Positions 42,139 to 50,690 are shown, counted from the stretch's first letter. The stretch is DNA of 64,000 nt from JAFALK01 sp036500605 (GCA_036500605.1 DASYBU010000056.1:1-64000); one strand, 5' to 3'. Numbers and translations: made by a program. Notes: generated by a model not told the origin, from the sequence alone.

Positions 42139-44018
42139 ACGAAGCTGTAGTCCATGTGCACCCGGCCGGCCGCCTGCTGGCCTTGGTGGGCAATCCGAAC
42201 TGCGGCAAGACCGCCCTCTTCAACCGTCTGACCGGCAGCCACCAGAAGGTCGCCAACTACGCCGGCGTGACCGTCGAGCGCAAGGAAGGCCGCCTCAAGA
42301 GCAGCGCGGGCAAGACGCTGCGCCTGCTCGATCTTCCCGGCACCTACAGCCTGCATCCGCGCTCGCCCGATGAGCGCGTGACGGTCGATGTGCTGGCCGG
42401 TCGCGCGCAAGGCGAGAAGCGCCCGGACCTCGTGGTCTGCGTGGTCGACGCCACCAATCTGCGCCGCAACCTGCGCCTCGTGCTGGCGGTCAAGCGCCAG
42501 GGCCTGCCCGTGGTGATCGCGCTGAACATGGCCGATCTGGCGGCCAAGCGCGGCCTCAACATCGACCCCAAGGCACTCGGTGATGCGCTCGGCGTGCCTG
42601 TGGTGCGCACCGTGGCCACCGATGGCGAAGGCGTTGACGATCTGAAGATGCTGCTCGACAGCCCCGATGTGTGGGCACCTTCCGGCCCGGTCGCGATTGC
42701 GGACAGCAGCCCCGACGAAGACCAGGCGACCGTGCGCCAGATTCTGGGCGGCCTGGGCATCGATCATCAGTTGCCCAATCTCTCCAGCGACCGCGTCGAT
42801 CGCGTGCTGCTGCATCCGCTGGCCGGGCCGGTGATCCTGCTGGTCGTGCTTTTCCTGCTGTTCCAGGCCGTGTTCACTTGGGCGCAGCCGCCGATGGATG
42901 CGATCAAGGCCGGCATGGAATCGCTGGGCGCCTTCATCGGCACGCTGCTGCCGGACAGCCTCTCGCTCGTGCGCAGCCTGATCGTCGATGGCGTGATCGC
43001 CGGTGCCGGTTCGGTGCTCGTGTTCCTGCCGCAGATCCTGATCCTGTTCTTCTTCATCCTGATTCTGGAAGAGTCGGGCTATCTGCCGCGCGCGGCCTTC
43101 CTGCTCGATCGCTTGATGGGCAGCGTGGGCCTGTCGGGGCGCAGCTTCATCCCGCTGCTGTCCAGCTTTGCCTGCGCCATTCCCGGCATCATGGCGACGC
43201 GTTCGATCGCGAACACGCGCGACCGCCTGGTCACGATCCTGATCGCGCCGATGATGACCTGCTCGGCGCGCTTGCCGGTCTACGCGCTGATCATTGGCGC
43301 CTTCATCCCGCACCGCGAGGTCTGGGGCGGGCTGGAGTTGCAGGGCCTGGTGCTGTTCGCGCTCTATCTGGCCGGCATCGTCGGCGCGATGGGCGTGGCC
43401 TGGGTGCTCAAGCGCTTCACGCGCAGCGGCACGCAGGTGCGCCCGCTGATGATGGAGCTGCCGAGCTACCACTGGCCGTCCGTGCGCGGCGTGGCGATCG
43501 GCCTGTATCAGCGCGCCGAGATCTTCGTCAAGCGCGTGGGCGGCGTGATCATGACCATGACGGTCGCCCTGTGGGCGCTCGCCAGCTTCCCCGGCGCCCC
43601 ACCGGGCGCCACCGGAGCGCCGATTGAATACAGCATCGCAGGCATGATCGGTCACGCACTCGCGCATGTGCTGGCCCCGATCGGCTTCAACTGGCAGATC
43701 GCCGTGGCCCTGGTGCCCGGCATGGCTGCGCGCGAGGTGGCCGTCAGCAGCCTGGGCACGGTCTACGCGCTCTCGGCCACCGGCGATGACGCCGCCCAGG
43801 CGCTGATGCCGCTGATCGCCAACAGTTGGAGCCTGCCGACCGCGCTCTCGCTGCTGGCCTGGTACGTGTTTGCGCCGCAATGCCTGTCCACGCTGGCGGC
43901 GGTCAAGCGCGAAACCGGCGGCTACAAGTACCCGCTGATCATCCTGAGCTACCTGTTCGGCCTGGCCTATCTGGCGTCCTACGTGACCTTCCATGTGAGC
44001 ACCTGGCTGCTTCATTGA
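42135..44018 (+). CDS. feoB: Ferrous iron transporter FeoB
   Basis: Inner-membrane Fe2+ transporter with an N-terminal G domain, 627 residues. G1 is GNPNCGKTALFNRLTG, G2 involves NYAGVTVERKEG, G3 is DLPGTYSLHP and G4 is ALNMAD. After a helical region the membrane part carries the paired Gate motifs, including FLPQILILFFFILILEESGY, and ARLPVYALIIGAF. It lacks the long C-terminal cytoplasmic tail of gammaproteobacterial FeoB and no feoC follows, as usual for betaproteobacteria. The start is set by the 4-bp overlap with feoA. Confidence 0.96.
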   Translation: MNEAVVHVHPAGRLLALVGNPNCGKTALFNRLTGSHQKVANYAGVTVERKEGRLKSSAGKTLRLLDLPGTYSLHPRSPDERVTVDVLAGRAQGEKRPDLVVCVVDATNLRRNLRLVLAVKRQGLPVVIALNMADLAAKRGLNIDPKALGDALGVPVVRTVATDGEGVDDLKMLLDSPDVWAPSGPVAIADSSPDEDQATVRQILGGLGIDHQLPNLSSDRVDRVLLHPLAGPVILLVVLFLLFQAVFTWAQPPMDAIKAGMESLGAFIGTLLPDSLSLVRSLIVDGVIAGAGSVLVFLPQILILFFFILILEESGYLPRAAFLLDRLMGSVGLSGRSFIPLLSSFACAIPGIMATRSIANTRDRLVTILIAPMMTCSARLPVYALIIGAFIPHREVWGGLELQGLVLFALYLAGIVGAMGVAWVLKRFTRSGTQVRPLMMELPSYHWPSVRGVAIGLYQRAEIFVKRVGGVIMTMTVALWALASFPGAPPGATGAPIEYSIAGMIGHALAHVLAPIGFNWQIAVALVPGMAAREVAVSSLGTVYALSATGDDAAQALMPLIANSWSLPTALSLLAWYVFAPQCLSTLAAVKRETGGYKYPLIILSYLFGLAYLASYVTFHVSTWLLH

Positions 44019-44077
44019 ATTCCTGGAAAGTGGCCCTACATTGAACGGTCCAGCACCGTCGATGAAAGAAGGGCCCC

Positions 44078-44524
44078 ATGGCGAACTACAGCAAGTCTCC
44101 CGAAGCGATTGGCAAGCTCACGGCCGAGCAATTCCGTGTCACGCAGCAAAGCGGCACCGAGCGGCCGGGCACGGGCGAGTATCTCGACAACCATGAGCCC
44201 GGCATCTACGTGGACGTCGTCTCCGGCGAGCCGCTGTTCGCCTCGGGCGACAAGTTCGAGTCCGGCTGCGGCTGGCCCAGCTTCACCAAGCCGATCGAGC
44301 CCGCGCACGTCAACGAGTTGCGCGACATCACGCACGGCATGATCCGCACCGAAGTGCGTTCCACGCACGGCGACAGCCATCTGGGCCACGTCTTCCCCGA
44401 CGGCCCGCGCGACCGCGGTGGCCTGCGCTATTGCATCAACTCGGCCTCCCTGCGCTTCATCCATCGCGATGACATGGAAGCTGAGGGTTATGGCGAGTAC
44501 ATCAACCAAGTCGAGGAGCGTTGA
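44078..44524 (+). CDS. msrB: Peptide-methionine (R)-S-oxide reductase MsrB
   Basis: Repairs R-methionine sulfoxide in proteins. 148 residues. SGCGWPSFTKPI, VRSTHGDSHLGHVFPDGP and the catalytic-Cys segment RYCINSASLRF are present. The two zinc CxxC pairs found in many MsrBs are absent, so this is the zinc-free type. msrA starts one base after the stop codon, so both reductases are made together. The placement right after feoAB, whose product raises Fenton chemistry, is suggestive but may be accidental. Confidence 0.95.
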   Translation: MANYSKSPEAIGKLTAEQFRVTQQSGTERPGTGEYLDNHEPGIYVDVVSGEPLFASGDKFESGCGWPSFTKPIEPAHVNELRDITHGMIRTEVRSTHGDSHLGHVFPDGPRDRGGLRYCINSASLRFIHRDDMEAEGYGEYINQVEER

Positions 44525-44525
44525 A

Positions 44526-45026
44526 ATGAGCAATCCCGAACGCGCTGTTTTGGCCGGTGGCTGCTTCTGGGGCATGCAGGACCTGATCCGCAAGATGCCC
44601 GGCATCCTCTCGACCCGCGTGGGCTACACGGGCGGCGATGTGCGCAACGCCACCTACCGCAACCACGGCAGCCACGCCGAGGGCATCGAGATCATTTTTG
44701 ATCCCGAGGTCACGAGCTTCCGCAAGCTGCTCGAGTTCTTCTTCCAGATCCACGACCCGACCACGAAGAACCGCCAGGGCAACGACCTGGGCACTTCGTA
44801 TCGCTCGGCGATCTACTACACGAGCGAGGCGCAGAAGGCCGAGGCCGAGCGCACGATCCAGGACGTGAATGCGTCCGGACTGTGGCCCGGCAAGGTGGCG
44901 ACCGAGCTCGAACCCGTCAGCGATTTCTGGGAGGCCGAACCCGAGCACCAGGACTATCTGGAACGCCTGCCGAATGGCTACACCTGCCACTTCGTGCGGC
45001 CGGACTGGGTCTTGCCGCGGACTTGA
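44526..45026 (+). CDS. msrA: Peptide-methionine (S)-S-oxide reductase MsrA
   Basis: Repairs S-methionine sulfoxide in proteins. 166 residues. The catalytic motif GGCFWGMQD is at residues 10-18, followed by GYTGGDVRNATYRNHGSHAE and FFQIHDPTTKNRQGNDLGTSYRS, and EPEHQDYLERLPNGYTCHF near the end. The start ATG is in the TTGAAATGAG junction directly after msrB. This branch has few C-terminal cysteines, so the recycling cysteine is probably the one in YTCHF. Confidence 0.95.
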   Translation: MSNPERAVLAGGCFWGMQDLIRKMPGILSTRVGYTGGDVRNATYRNHGSHAEGIEIIFDPEVTSFRKLLEFFFQIHDPTTKNRQGNDLGTSYRSAIYYTSEAQKAEAERTIQDVNASGLWPGKVATELEPVSDFWEAEPEHQDYLERLPNGYTCHFVRPDWVLPRT

Positions 45027-45120
45027 ACTGGCCCGGCAGAAAAGCGCACTCACACAAGGGACCCGGTCTTTACAAGGCCAGGCGTCCCCGAGCTGCGAAT
45101 TTGTGTTCAAGTCAGAGTGA

Positions 45121-45162
45121 GCGCTGTGCCGAGCCGTCGTGTCACTGAGCCCGGCACAGCGC
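45121..45162 (+). terminator. Long hairpin downstream of msrBA
   Basis: GCGCTGTGCCG (45121-45131) pairs perfectly with CGGCACAGCGC (45152-45162) around a 20-nt loop. It is 95 bp beyond msrA and 21 bp ahead of the next start codon. No T run, so a factor-dependent terminator or a leader structure of the next gene are both possible. Confidence 0.45.
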
Positions 45163-45183
45163 CCGCATTGGAGTCAAAGCGTC

Positions 45184-45693
45184 ATGAAACACACCCCCTC
45201 TTCTTCATCTTCAAGCCGCCGTCCCATTCGTTGGATTGCCGCATCCCTGCTCGTGGCCTTGGCTGCCCTGCCCACTCTCAGTGAGGCACGCGGCTACGGC
45301 GGCCATTGGCACGGTGGTGGCTGGGGCCCGCGCTGGGGCGTCTCGGTCGGCATCGGCCTGCCGCTCTTCTACCCCTCGGCCTATGCCTATGACGGCTACT
45401 ACGGCTACCCGAGCACCGTCGTCGTGGCACCGCCGCCGCCGACCGTGGTCTATGCGCAGCAGCCCTCCTATACGGCGCCGGCCCAGGCCCCGGCACCGGC
45501 AAGCACCAGCTACTCAAGGCCAGATCCCGTCGTCTATCCGCGCAACAGCCAGTCGGCAGAGCAGACCGAGAGCGACACCCGCGCCTGCAACAGCTGGGCG
45601 GCCACGAGCGTGCCTCGCGCCAAGACCGACGCCAGCGTGTTCCAGCGCGCGATCGAGGCCTGCATGGACGGGCGTGGCTACACGGTCCGCTGA
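45184..45693 (+). CDS. Exported hypothetical protein, Gly/Tyr/Pro-rich
   Basis: 169 residues. A Ser/Arg-rich start and hydrophobic stretch form a signal peptide ending near residue 35 (TLSEA). The first mature part is rich in Gly, His, Trp and Tyr (GYGGHWHGGGWGPRWG, then AYAYDGYYGYP), followed by a Pro/Gln/Ser linker, and a short conserved-looking C-terminal unit with two Cys (DTRACNSWA and FQRAIEACMDGRGYTV). Proteins with the ending CMDGRGYTV are frequent in Burkholderiales envelopes but uncharacterised. Function unknown; most likely periplasmic or surface exposed. Confidence 0.75.
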   Translation: MKHTPSSSSSSRRPIRWIAASLLVALAALPTLSEARGYGGHWHGGGWGPRWGVSVGIGLPLFYPSAYAYDGYYGYPSTVVVAPPPPTVVYAQQPSYTAPAQAPAPASTSYSRPDPVVYPRNSQSAEQTESDTRACNSWAATSVPRAKTDASVFQRAIEACMDGRGYTVR

Positions 45694-45702
45694 ACGAACG
45701 GT

Positions 45703-46800
45703 TTAGCGTCGCATCCGCATCTGGTAGACCGGCGCTTCGCTCTCGCCCTTCTCGGCGAGGGCGAGCAGCTTCTTCAGATGGGCCTTGTCGTCAGGGTCAG
45801 TGATTTTGTCCAGTTGCGCCCGCAGGATCGTGACGTAAGCGACTTGCTGAGCATCGGCCGCAGGCGCTTGCACATCGGGCTTCACGCCCACATGCTCCCA
45901 GTTCGTGTGCGTGATCGGGTTGATCGCGCGGGCGGTCGGGATGTTGATCACGAGGCCGTGGCCCAGCGCAAAACGGTCACCGGCGTTGGCGCCTCCGCCC
46001 GTGGTTTCGCCGATCAGCGTGGCGCGCTTCTGGGTCTGGAAGTCGTACGCGCACTCTTCGCCGCCCGAGAAGGTGCGCGGTGAGGTCAACACATAGACGG
46101 GCTGGGTGTAGCGCTCGCCGACGGCCGTGGTGGTCCAGAACTGTTGTGTCGAGTCGGTCGAGCGCGTGTAGATGTCGTTGAGATGACGCTCATCGCCTTG
46201 TGCGAAGAAATAGCTCATCCACAAGGCCACGCTGGTCGGCGAGCCGCCGCCATTGCGGCGCAGGTCGAGGATCAGCGCATCGCTGCCGGCGATCAGCGCC
46301 ATCGTCGACGCATAGGCCGGGGCCACGAGTTCAGTCGGCCCGAAGCCGCGCAACTCGACATAGGCCACGTTGCCGGGCAGGCGCTGCACCTTCTCGACAC
46401 CATAGGCGAGCTGCGCCGCCTGGACGCGCTGATGCTCCATGTCTTCGGCGCTCGGGATGGCATCCGGCGCTTCGGAGCGATGGAACTCGGGATCGTAGAA
46501 AACGCGGAAGTGCTTGTCGTTGCCGAGCTCGCGCAGGTCCTTCGAGAGCAACTCGCTGTATTCGGCGGCATCGGCCGTCTTGTTGTAGGCCGCAGCCTTG
46601 GCGGGCAGCGTCGCGTTGATGTGGGCCGCAACCTCGGGGAACACATAGTTCGCGTTCAACTTGCTCTTGAGCGTTTGCAGCACCTCGACGCGCTCGGCGG
46701 GTGACAACGGCGGCGCGGTCGGATCGCCCATCACGCGTGACGTCAACATGGCGCCCAGCATCAATGCCAGACCCAGCTTCATGGAATTTCTCTTCTTCAT
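45703..46800 (-). CDS. S41 family peptidase (IRBP/tail-specific-protease type)
   Basis: Exported serine protease of 365 residues. Signal peptide 1-25 (LMLGAMLTSRVMG), an N-terminal helical domain of the tricorn-core type (about 30-130) and the S41 core with DLRRNGGGSPTSVALWMSYF and the nucleophile Ser245 in TSPRTFSGGEECAY. No PDZ domain is evident, as in interphotoreceptor-retinoid-binding-like members. A dyad identical in its TACTAA core to that before the blaI-like gene lies 21-38 bp upstream of the start, so its expression is probably tied to the neighbouring BlaI/BlaR1 pair. The natural substrate is unknown. Confidence 0.85.
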   Translation of the reverse strand: MKKRNSMKLGLALMLGAMLTSRVMGDPTAPPLSPAERVEVLQTLKSKLNANYVFPEVAAHINATLPAKAAAYNKTADAAEYSELLSKDLRELGNDKHFRVFYDPEFHRSEAPDAIPSAEDMEHQRVQAAQLAYGVEKVQRLPGNVAYVELRGFGPTELVAPAYASTMALIAGSDALILDLRRNGGGSPTSVALWMSYFFAQGDERHLNDIYTRSTDSTQQFWTTTAVGERYTQPVYVLTSPRTFSGGEECAYDFQTQKRATLIGETTGGGANAGDRFALGHGLVINIPTARAINPITHTNWEHVGVKPDVQAPAADAQQVAYVTILRAQLDKITDPDDKAHLKKLLALAEKGESEAPVYQMRMRR

Positions 46801-46820
46801 CGCGGTACCTCGGGGTTGAT

Positions 46821-46838
46821 CTACTAATCAGTTAGTAG
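46821..46838. promoter_or_regulatory. BlaI-type operator upstream of the S41 peptidase gene
   Basis: CTACTAA-TCAG-TTAGTAG, perfect 7-bp arms, core TACTAA-N4-TTAGTA identical to that at 48915-48930. BlaI/MecI/CopY repressors bind TACT...AGTA dyads of this sort. Confidence 0.75.
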
Positions 46839-46862
46839 TTTGGTTTAAAAAAATGCGCTGAC

Positions 46863-48494
46863 CTAAGGCGTTAGCGCCGCCAACTTCATCGAATCGGCCT
46901 TCCACGCACCGGCCACAGTCTTGCCCGACCAGGCGACGTTGACCCGCCCCTTCGGCCCCTTGAAGACCACCGTGAAAGCGGCCTTGCCGCCAACGGGATC
47001 GTCAACGCCCCAGAGATGGAAGTCGCGCGAGCCCCAGAGGTGCACGCTGCCGTGGAAGCTGCCGCGGTCAGGCGTGGCCGGCAGACCGGTGACGGCCGTG
47101 ACTTGCGGGTCCGACTGGAGCATCGCCATCAGCGCCTTGAGCTCCTCCGACTGCGAAGGCAGTGGCGGTGGCTCAGGCACCGGCGGCAGCTCGGGCAGCT
47201 CAGGCAGCAAAGAGGGCTCAGGCAGGGACGGTCGCTCGAGCTTGGGCTTCGCCACTTCCGAACTCGCATTCATCAGCGTGACCGACTTCAACCACTGGCG
47301 CGCGTCTGCATCCATCGTCTTGCGCTGCCCGTCCTCGGCATAGTTCTCGTCGACGTGGCCGCCGGTATCCATGCTGATGCGGTACTCGCGCCGCTTCTCA
47401 CCCAGATAGCTGGCCGTGTATTGCCGGTAGTTGCCCGGCGTGAGCTCGCCCTCCGATGAAGCCTCGTAGCGCAGATTGATCAAGAGACGGGCCGGCGGCA
47501 CGAGCTGCATGGCGAGCAGGCTGCCCGAGCAGAGCATGAGCAGCAGCGCGCCGGGCCAGCGCAGGCTGGGCCGCGCCGGTGCGATGGAAAGAAGATGTGA
47601 GACACGTTTCATCAGAGAGCCTCCTTCGGCTGCAAGAGCAAGACGCGGAGCCCTCCGGCGCTGCCTCTGCAGCCCGGCCAGCGCTTCCGCCAGAACAATG
47701 GGATCGCCACAAACGCTCACCGCCAGGTCATCACAAGCGTGCTCGCGTTCTTCACGGATGCGCCGGCTCAGCCACCACATGCCCGGGTGGTGGAACAAGA
47801 AGGCCTCAATGGCGCACTGCATCGCGTTCCAGCACCAGTCGAGCCGGCGGATGTGCGCCAATTCGTGCGCCAGCAAAGCCTCGATCTGTTCGCGCGGCAA
47901 CTGCGTCAGCAAGGTCAAAGGCAGCCAGATCACCGGTCGCAGCACATGGGCTGTGAACGGCGACGCGACGCGCTCGGCCAGGCGAACCGCCACATCGCGC
48001 GAGACGCCGAGCGCCGAGCGCAAGGCCTCGAATCGCTCCAGCCATTCCGGCGGCAACGCCACAAACGAGACGCACTCAATTCGCCGCATCGTGCGCCAGC
48101 CGCCGATCTGCCGGATCAGCATCAGCGCCACGCCGAGCAGCCACAGCTGCGAGACGCAGACCAGCAGCCAGCCGCGGCGCGCGTCGGCCCAGGGCATCGC
48201 GGCGCCGGAGCCCGGCTCATGCAAGGGCAATAGCAAGGGCAACATCAAGTCGGCCCGCGCTCCGTGCATCACGTCCATCGACAGCGGCGCATGCCAATAC
48301 AGAACAAAAGTGACGATCGGTGCGGCCGCCATCGCCACCAGCCAGACCATGCCGACCGCGTGCCGCATGCCGGCACTGGCACCGCGCAGCAGCGAGAGGC
48401 TGAGCCACGCCAGCAGCGCGAGCAGCGCCACCTCCCACAGCGAATGCAGCAGCGCGAAAGCCGCTGCCGAAGCCAGACTCATGGTTGCATTCAT
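46863..48494 (-). CDS. BlaR1-like M56 membrane metalloprotease with a non-penicillin-binding sensor region
   Basis: Inner-membrane sensor protease, 543 residues. Three or four N-terminal membrane helices flank the gluzincin motif HELAH (His210, Glu211, His214) and REEREHACDDLAV, the M56 signature. A further helix lies at about 308-325. The outer part differs from BlaR1/MecR1: there is no STxK penicillin-binding domain, but about 215 residues with a Pro/Leu/Glu-rich linker (about 425-455) and a terminal unit (FTVVFKGPKGRVNVAWSGKTVAGAWKADS in two parts) reminiscent of Coa1-like domains. It starts 15 bp after the blaI-like gene. Presumably cleaves or triggers loss of the repressor on an envelope signal other than beta-lactams. 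Confidence 0.82.
   Translation of the reverse strand: MNATMSLASAAAFALLHSLWEVALLALLAWLSLSLLRGASAGMRHAVGMVWLVAMAAAPIVTFVLYWHAPLSMDVMHGARADLMLPLLLPLHEPGSGAAMPWADARRGWLLVCVSQLWLLGVALMLIRQIGGWRTMRRIECVSFVALPPEWLERFEALRSALGVSRDVAVRLAERVASPFTAHVLRPVIWLPLTLLTQLPREQIEALLAHELAHIRRLDWCWNAMQCAIEAFLFHHPGMWWLSRRIREEREHACDDLAVSVCGDPIVLAEALAGLQRQRRRAPRLALAAEGGSLMKRVSHLLSIAPARPSLRWPGALLLMLCSGSLLAMQLVPPARLLINLRYEASSEGELTPGNYRQYTASYLGEKRREYRISMDTGGHVDENYAEDGQRKTMDADARQWLKSVTLMNASSEVAKPKLERPSLPEPSLLPELPELPPVPEPPPLPSQSEELKALMAMLQSDPQVTAVTGLPATPDRGSFHGSVHLWGSRDFHLWGVDDPVGGKAAFTVVFKGPKGRVNVAWSGKTVAGAWKADSMKLAALTP
48221..48244 (-). repeat. 2 x 12 bp tandem repeat inside the blaR1-like gene
   Basis: GCAAGGGCAATA and GCAAGGGCAACA in tandem (one mismatch). 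In the protein it encodes a repeated LPL run (LMLPLLLPLHEP), in the loop between membrane helices. One of five such 12-bp duplications in the window. Confidence 0.75.
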
Positions 48495-48509
48495 CGCTGT
48501 GCCCGCCGC

Positions 48510-48905
48510 TTACTTCTTGCGCCGGCTCTTGGCCTGCGCGATCAGCTTGCTGATGGCTTCGAGCTCTTCGGCGCTCGTGTGCTCATCGGCAAGCGCGCTC
48601 TGCACGAGCTTGAAGGCCGAGCCTGAAAACGTGCTCTGCAAGAAGCTCTTCAACATCGACGACTGCACGACCGGCTCCGCATGCGCCGGAACGTAGCGGT
48701 GGCTGCGCTCCGATTCATCGCGGCGCACGAGCTTTTTCTCGCTCATGATCGTCAGCATCTTGAGCACCGTGGTGTACGCGGTGTCCTTGGTGCGCAGCAG
48801 TTCCTCATGGACCTCGCGTACGGTGGCCGGCGCGTTCAGGTTCCACAGGACCTGCAGGATGGCCAGCTCGCCTTCGGTGGGATGCGGATCAGCACTCATG
48901 GGCAA
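48510..48905 (-). CDS. BlaI/MecI/CopY family transcriptional repressor
   Basis: Winged-helix repressor of about 130 residues. TEGELAILQVLWNLNAPATVREVHEEL and AYTTVLKMLTIMSEKKLVRRDESERSHRYVP (each longer than quoted blocks) are the BlaI DNA-binding domain; the C-terminal part, LKSFLQSTFSGSAFKLVQSAL, is the dimerisation and cleavage region. Start is at 48905 or 48899. A TTGACA-17-GATAGT promoter and a TACTAA-N4-TTAGTA operator lie immediately upstream, so it should repress itself, the blaR1-like gene and, through the second operator, the S41 peptidase. Confidence 0.9.
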   Translation of the reverse strand: MPMSADPHPTEGELAILQVLWNLNAPATVREVHEELLRTKDTAYTTVLKMLTIMSEKKLVRRDESERSHRYVPAHAEPVVQSSMLKSFLQSTFSGSAFKLVQSALADEHTSAEELEAISKLIAQAKSRRKK

Positions 48906-48913
48906 AAACCAAT

Positions 48914-48931
48914 CTACTAAGTTGTTAGTAC
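48914..48931. promoter_or_regulatory. BlaI-type operator overlapping the blaI-like promoter
   Basis: TACTAA-GTTG-TTAGTA (48915-48930), with an additional TACTA-N6-TAGTA dyad partly overlapping at 48929-48944. The first sits at the -10/+1 region and the second between -35 and -10, an ideal place for repression. Confidence 0.78.
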
Positions 48932-48958
48932 TATCTCATTAGTAAATCACCCTGTCAA
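48930..48958 (-). promoter_or_regulatory. Promoter of the blaI/blaR1-like operon
   Basis: On minus, TTGACA (48953-48958), a 17-nt spacer and GATAGT (48930-48935): a full consensus -35 with optimal spacing. Transcription would start about 20 nt before the blaI-like ATG. Confidence 0.75.
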
Positions 48959-49029
48959 CGCCTTCCGCTGAAATTCCAAGCACCGTGCCCGCTCTGCGCA
49001 TTGTTTTGCGGCATGATGCGCCCCGACCC

Positions 49030-50673
49030 ATGAATCAGCCGACCCCCGCCATCGTTGCCGAACGCGGCGCCCAGCGCCTGCCGCGCCTGCCCCTGCTCTT
49101 GCTCTGCGCGGCCTATGTGTTGCCGGGCCTGTTCGGGCGCGACCCCTGGCGCAACGCCGACCTGAGCTCGTTCGGCTTCATGGCCAGCATTGCCGAGGGC
49201 CATTCGCCGTGGTGGCAGCCCGCCATCGCCGGCATCACCGCGCCCGGCGTGCCCCTGCCCTATTGGATCGGTGCGCTGGCGATCAAGGCGCTGCCCTTTC
49301 TCGATCCCGCTTTTGCGGCTCGCCTGCCCTATGCCTTGGCGCTGGTGATGGTGCTGGTGCTGGTCTGGTACAGCACCTTCCATCTGGCCTGTACCGAGGC
49401 TGCGCAACCCGTGGCCTTCGCGTTCGGCGGCGAGGCCGGCGCCATCGACTACGCCCGCAGCCTTGCCGATGGCGCGCTGCTGGCCCTGATCGGCACGCTG
49501 GGGCTGCTGCAGTTCGGTCATGAAACGACGCCCGAGCTGCTGCAACTGCTGGCCGTAACGCTCTACCTTTACGGATTGGCGGTCGCGCCCTTCAATGCGG
49601 TCAAGGCGCGCTGGTCGCTGCTGGTGGCGCTGCCCCTGCTCGGCGCGAGCGGTGCGCCGGCCGTGGCCGTCGTGCTGTCGCTGCTGGGCTTGATCCTGTG
49701 CCTGCGCTCGCATTACCCGCAGGTCCGTCAACTGGCAGGATGGATTCTCGCGGCGGGCGTGCTGGCCGGCGTCGCCGCCTGGGGTTTCAAGGCCTGGGCC
49801 TGGCGCGTCGATGTGCGCTGGCATTTCGAGTCGATCCGCCAGGCGCTCGTGCTGCTGGCCTGGTTCTGCTGGCCGGCCTGGCCGCTGGCGCTGTGGACGC
49901 TGTGGCGCTGGCGCAGCCATTGGCAGCGCCGCCATATCTTCCTGCCGCTGATTGCGGCGGCGGTGCCCATCGTGACCTGCCTGCTGATGGATGCGAACGA
50001 CCGCGCCCTGCTGCTCGCCCTGCCCGCCTTTGCGGTCCTGGCGGCCTTCGCGCTGCCCACGCTGCGGCGCGGCATTGCCGCGGCGATCGACTGGTTCGCG
50101 GTGTTCTTCTTCAGCGCCGGCGCGCTGTTCCTGTGGCTGTACTACGTCTCCATGCAGACCGGCTGGCCGGCCACACCGCTGGCCAATCTGCGCCGGCTGT
50201 TCCACGGCTTTGAGCCGAGCTTCAACCTGCTGGCGCTGCTCGCAGGCCTCGCGGGGACCGTGGCGTGGCTGGCGCTGGTGCGCTGGCGCACCGCGCGGCA
50301 TCAGCATGCGCTGTGGAAGAGCCTGGCCTTGTCGGCCGGTGGTATCTCGCTCGGCTGGCTGCTGGCGCTGACCTTGGGCTTGCCGCTGGCGAACTACGCG
50401 CGCTCGAACAGCCCGCTGGTCGAGCTGCTGCGCGCCCAGTTGCCGGCCGATCCGGGCTGCATCGCGGCGCCCGGTCAGGCGCTCGCCACCTTGGCGGCTC
50501 TGGAGTTCCAGGGTCACTGGCAGGTCGAGGCCGATCATTCGCTGGCGAGCACGAGCTGCCGTTACGCCCTGCAGTCGGGCCTGCCGACGGTCCCGCAAGG
50601 CTGGGAGCAGATCGGCGTGGTGCGCCGGCCCTCGGATCGCGCCCTGACCTTCCGGGTGCTGCGCCGGATCTGA
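49030..50673 (+). CDS. Large membrane protein of the PMT/ArnT-like glycosyltransferase group
   Basis: 547 residues with about ten to twelve hydrophobic helices. The early periplasmic loop GLFGRDPWRNADLSSFGFMASIAEG resembles the Asp-containing first loop of GT39/GT83 glycosyltransferases (dolichyl- or undecaprenyl-phosphate sugar donors), followed by GVPLPYWIGALAIKALP. The C-terminal ~90 residues form a soluble region (DPGCIAAPGQALATLAALEF). Burkholderiales carry an equivalent gene beside phoR/phoB, usually unnamed. Acceptor and sugar are unknown. ATG at 49030 is chosen; an upstream ATG at 48985 would intrude on the blaI promoter region. Converges on phoR with a 17 bp gap. Confidence 0.65.
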   Translation: MNQPTPAIVAERGAQRLPRLPLLLLCAAYVLPGLFGRDPWRNADLSSFGFMASIAEGHSPWWQPAIAGITAPGVPLPYWIGALAIKALPFLDPAFAARLPYALALVMVLVLVWYSTFHLACTEAAQPVAFAFGGEAGAIDYARSLADGALLALIGTLGLLQFGHETTPELLQLLAVTLYLYGLAVAPFNAVKARWSLLVALPLLGASGAPAVAVVLSLLGLILCLRSHYPQVRQLAGWILAAGVLAGVAAWGFKAWAWRVDVRWHFESIRQALVLLAWFCWPAWPLALWTLWRWRSHWQRRHIFLPLIAAAVPIVTCLLMDANDRALLLALPAFAVLAAFALPTLRRGIAAAIDWFAVFFFSAGALFLWLYYVSMQTGWPATPLANLRRLFHGFEPSFNLLALLAGLAGTVAWLALVRWRTARHQHALWKSLALSAGGISLGWLLALTLGLPLANYARSNSPLVELLRAQLPADPGCIAAPGQALATLAALEFQGHWQVEADHSLASTSCRYALQSGLPTVPQGWEQIGVVRRPSDRALTFRVLRRI

Positions 50674-50690
50674 GAGCAGCCCTCTGACGA

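Noticed and set aside
41976..44015. 679-residue open frame on minus opposite feoB
   Set aside because: Made of His/Gln/Arg/Ala-rich, low-information sequence; it is the antisense shadow of a clear feoB gene in high-GC DNA.
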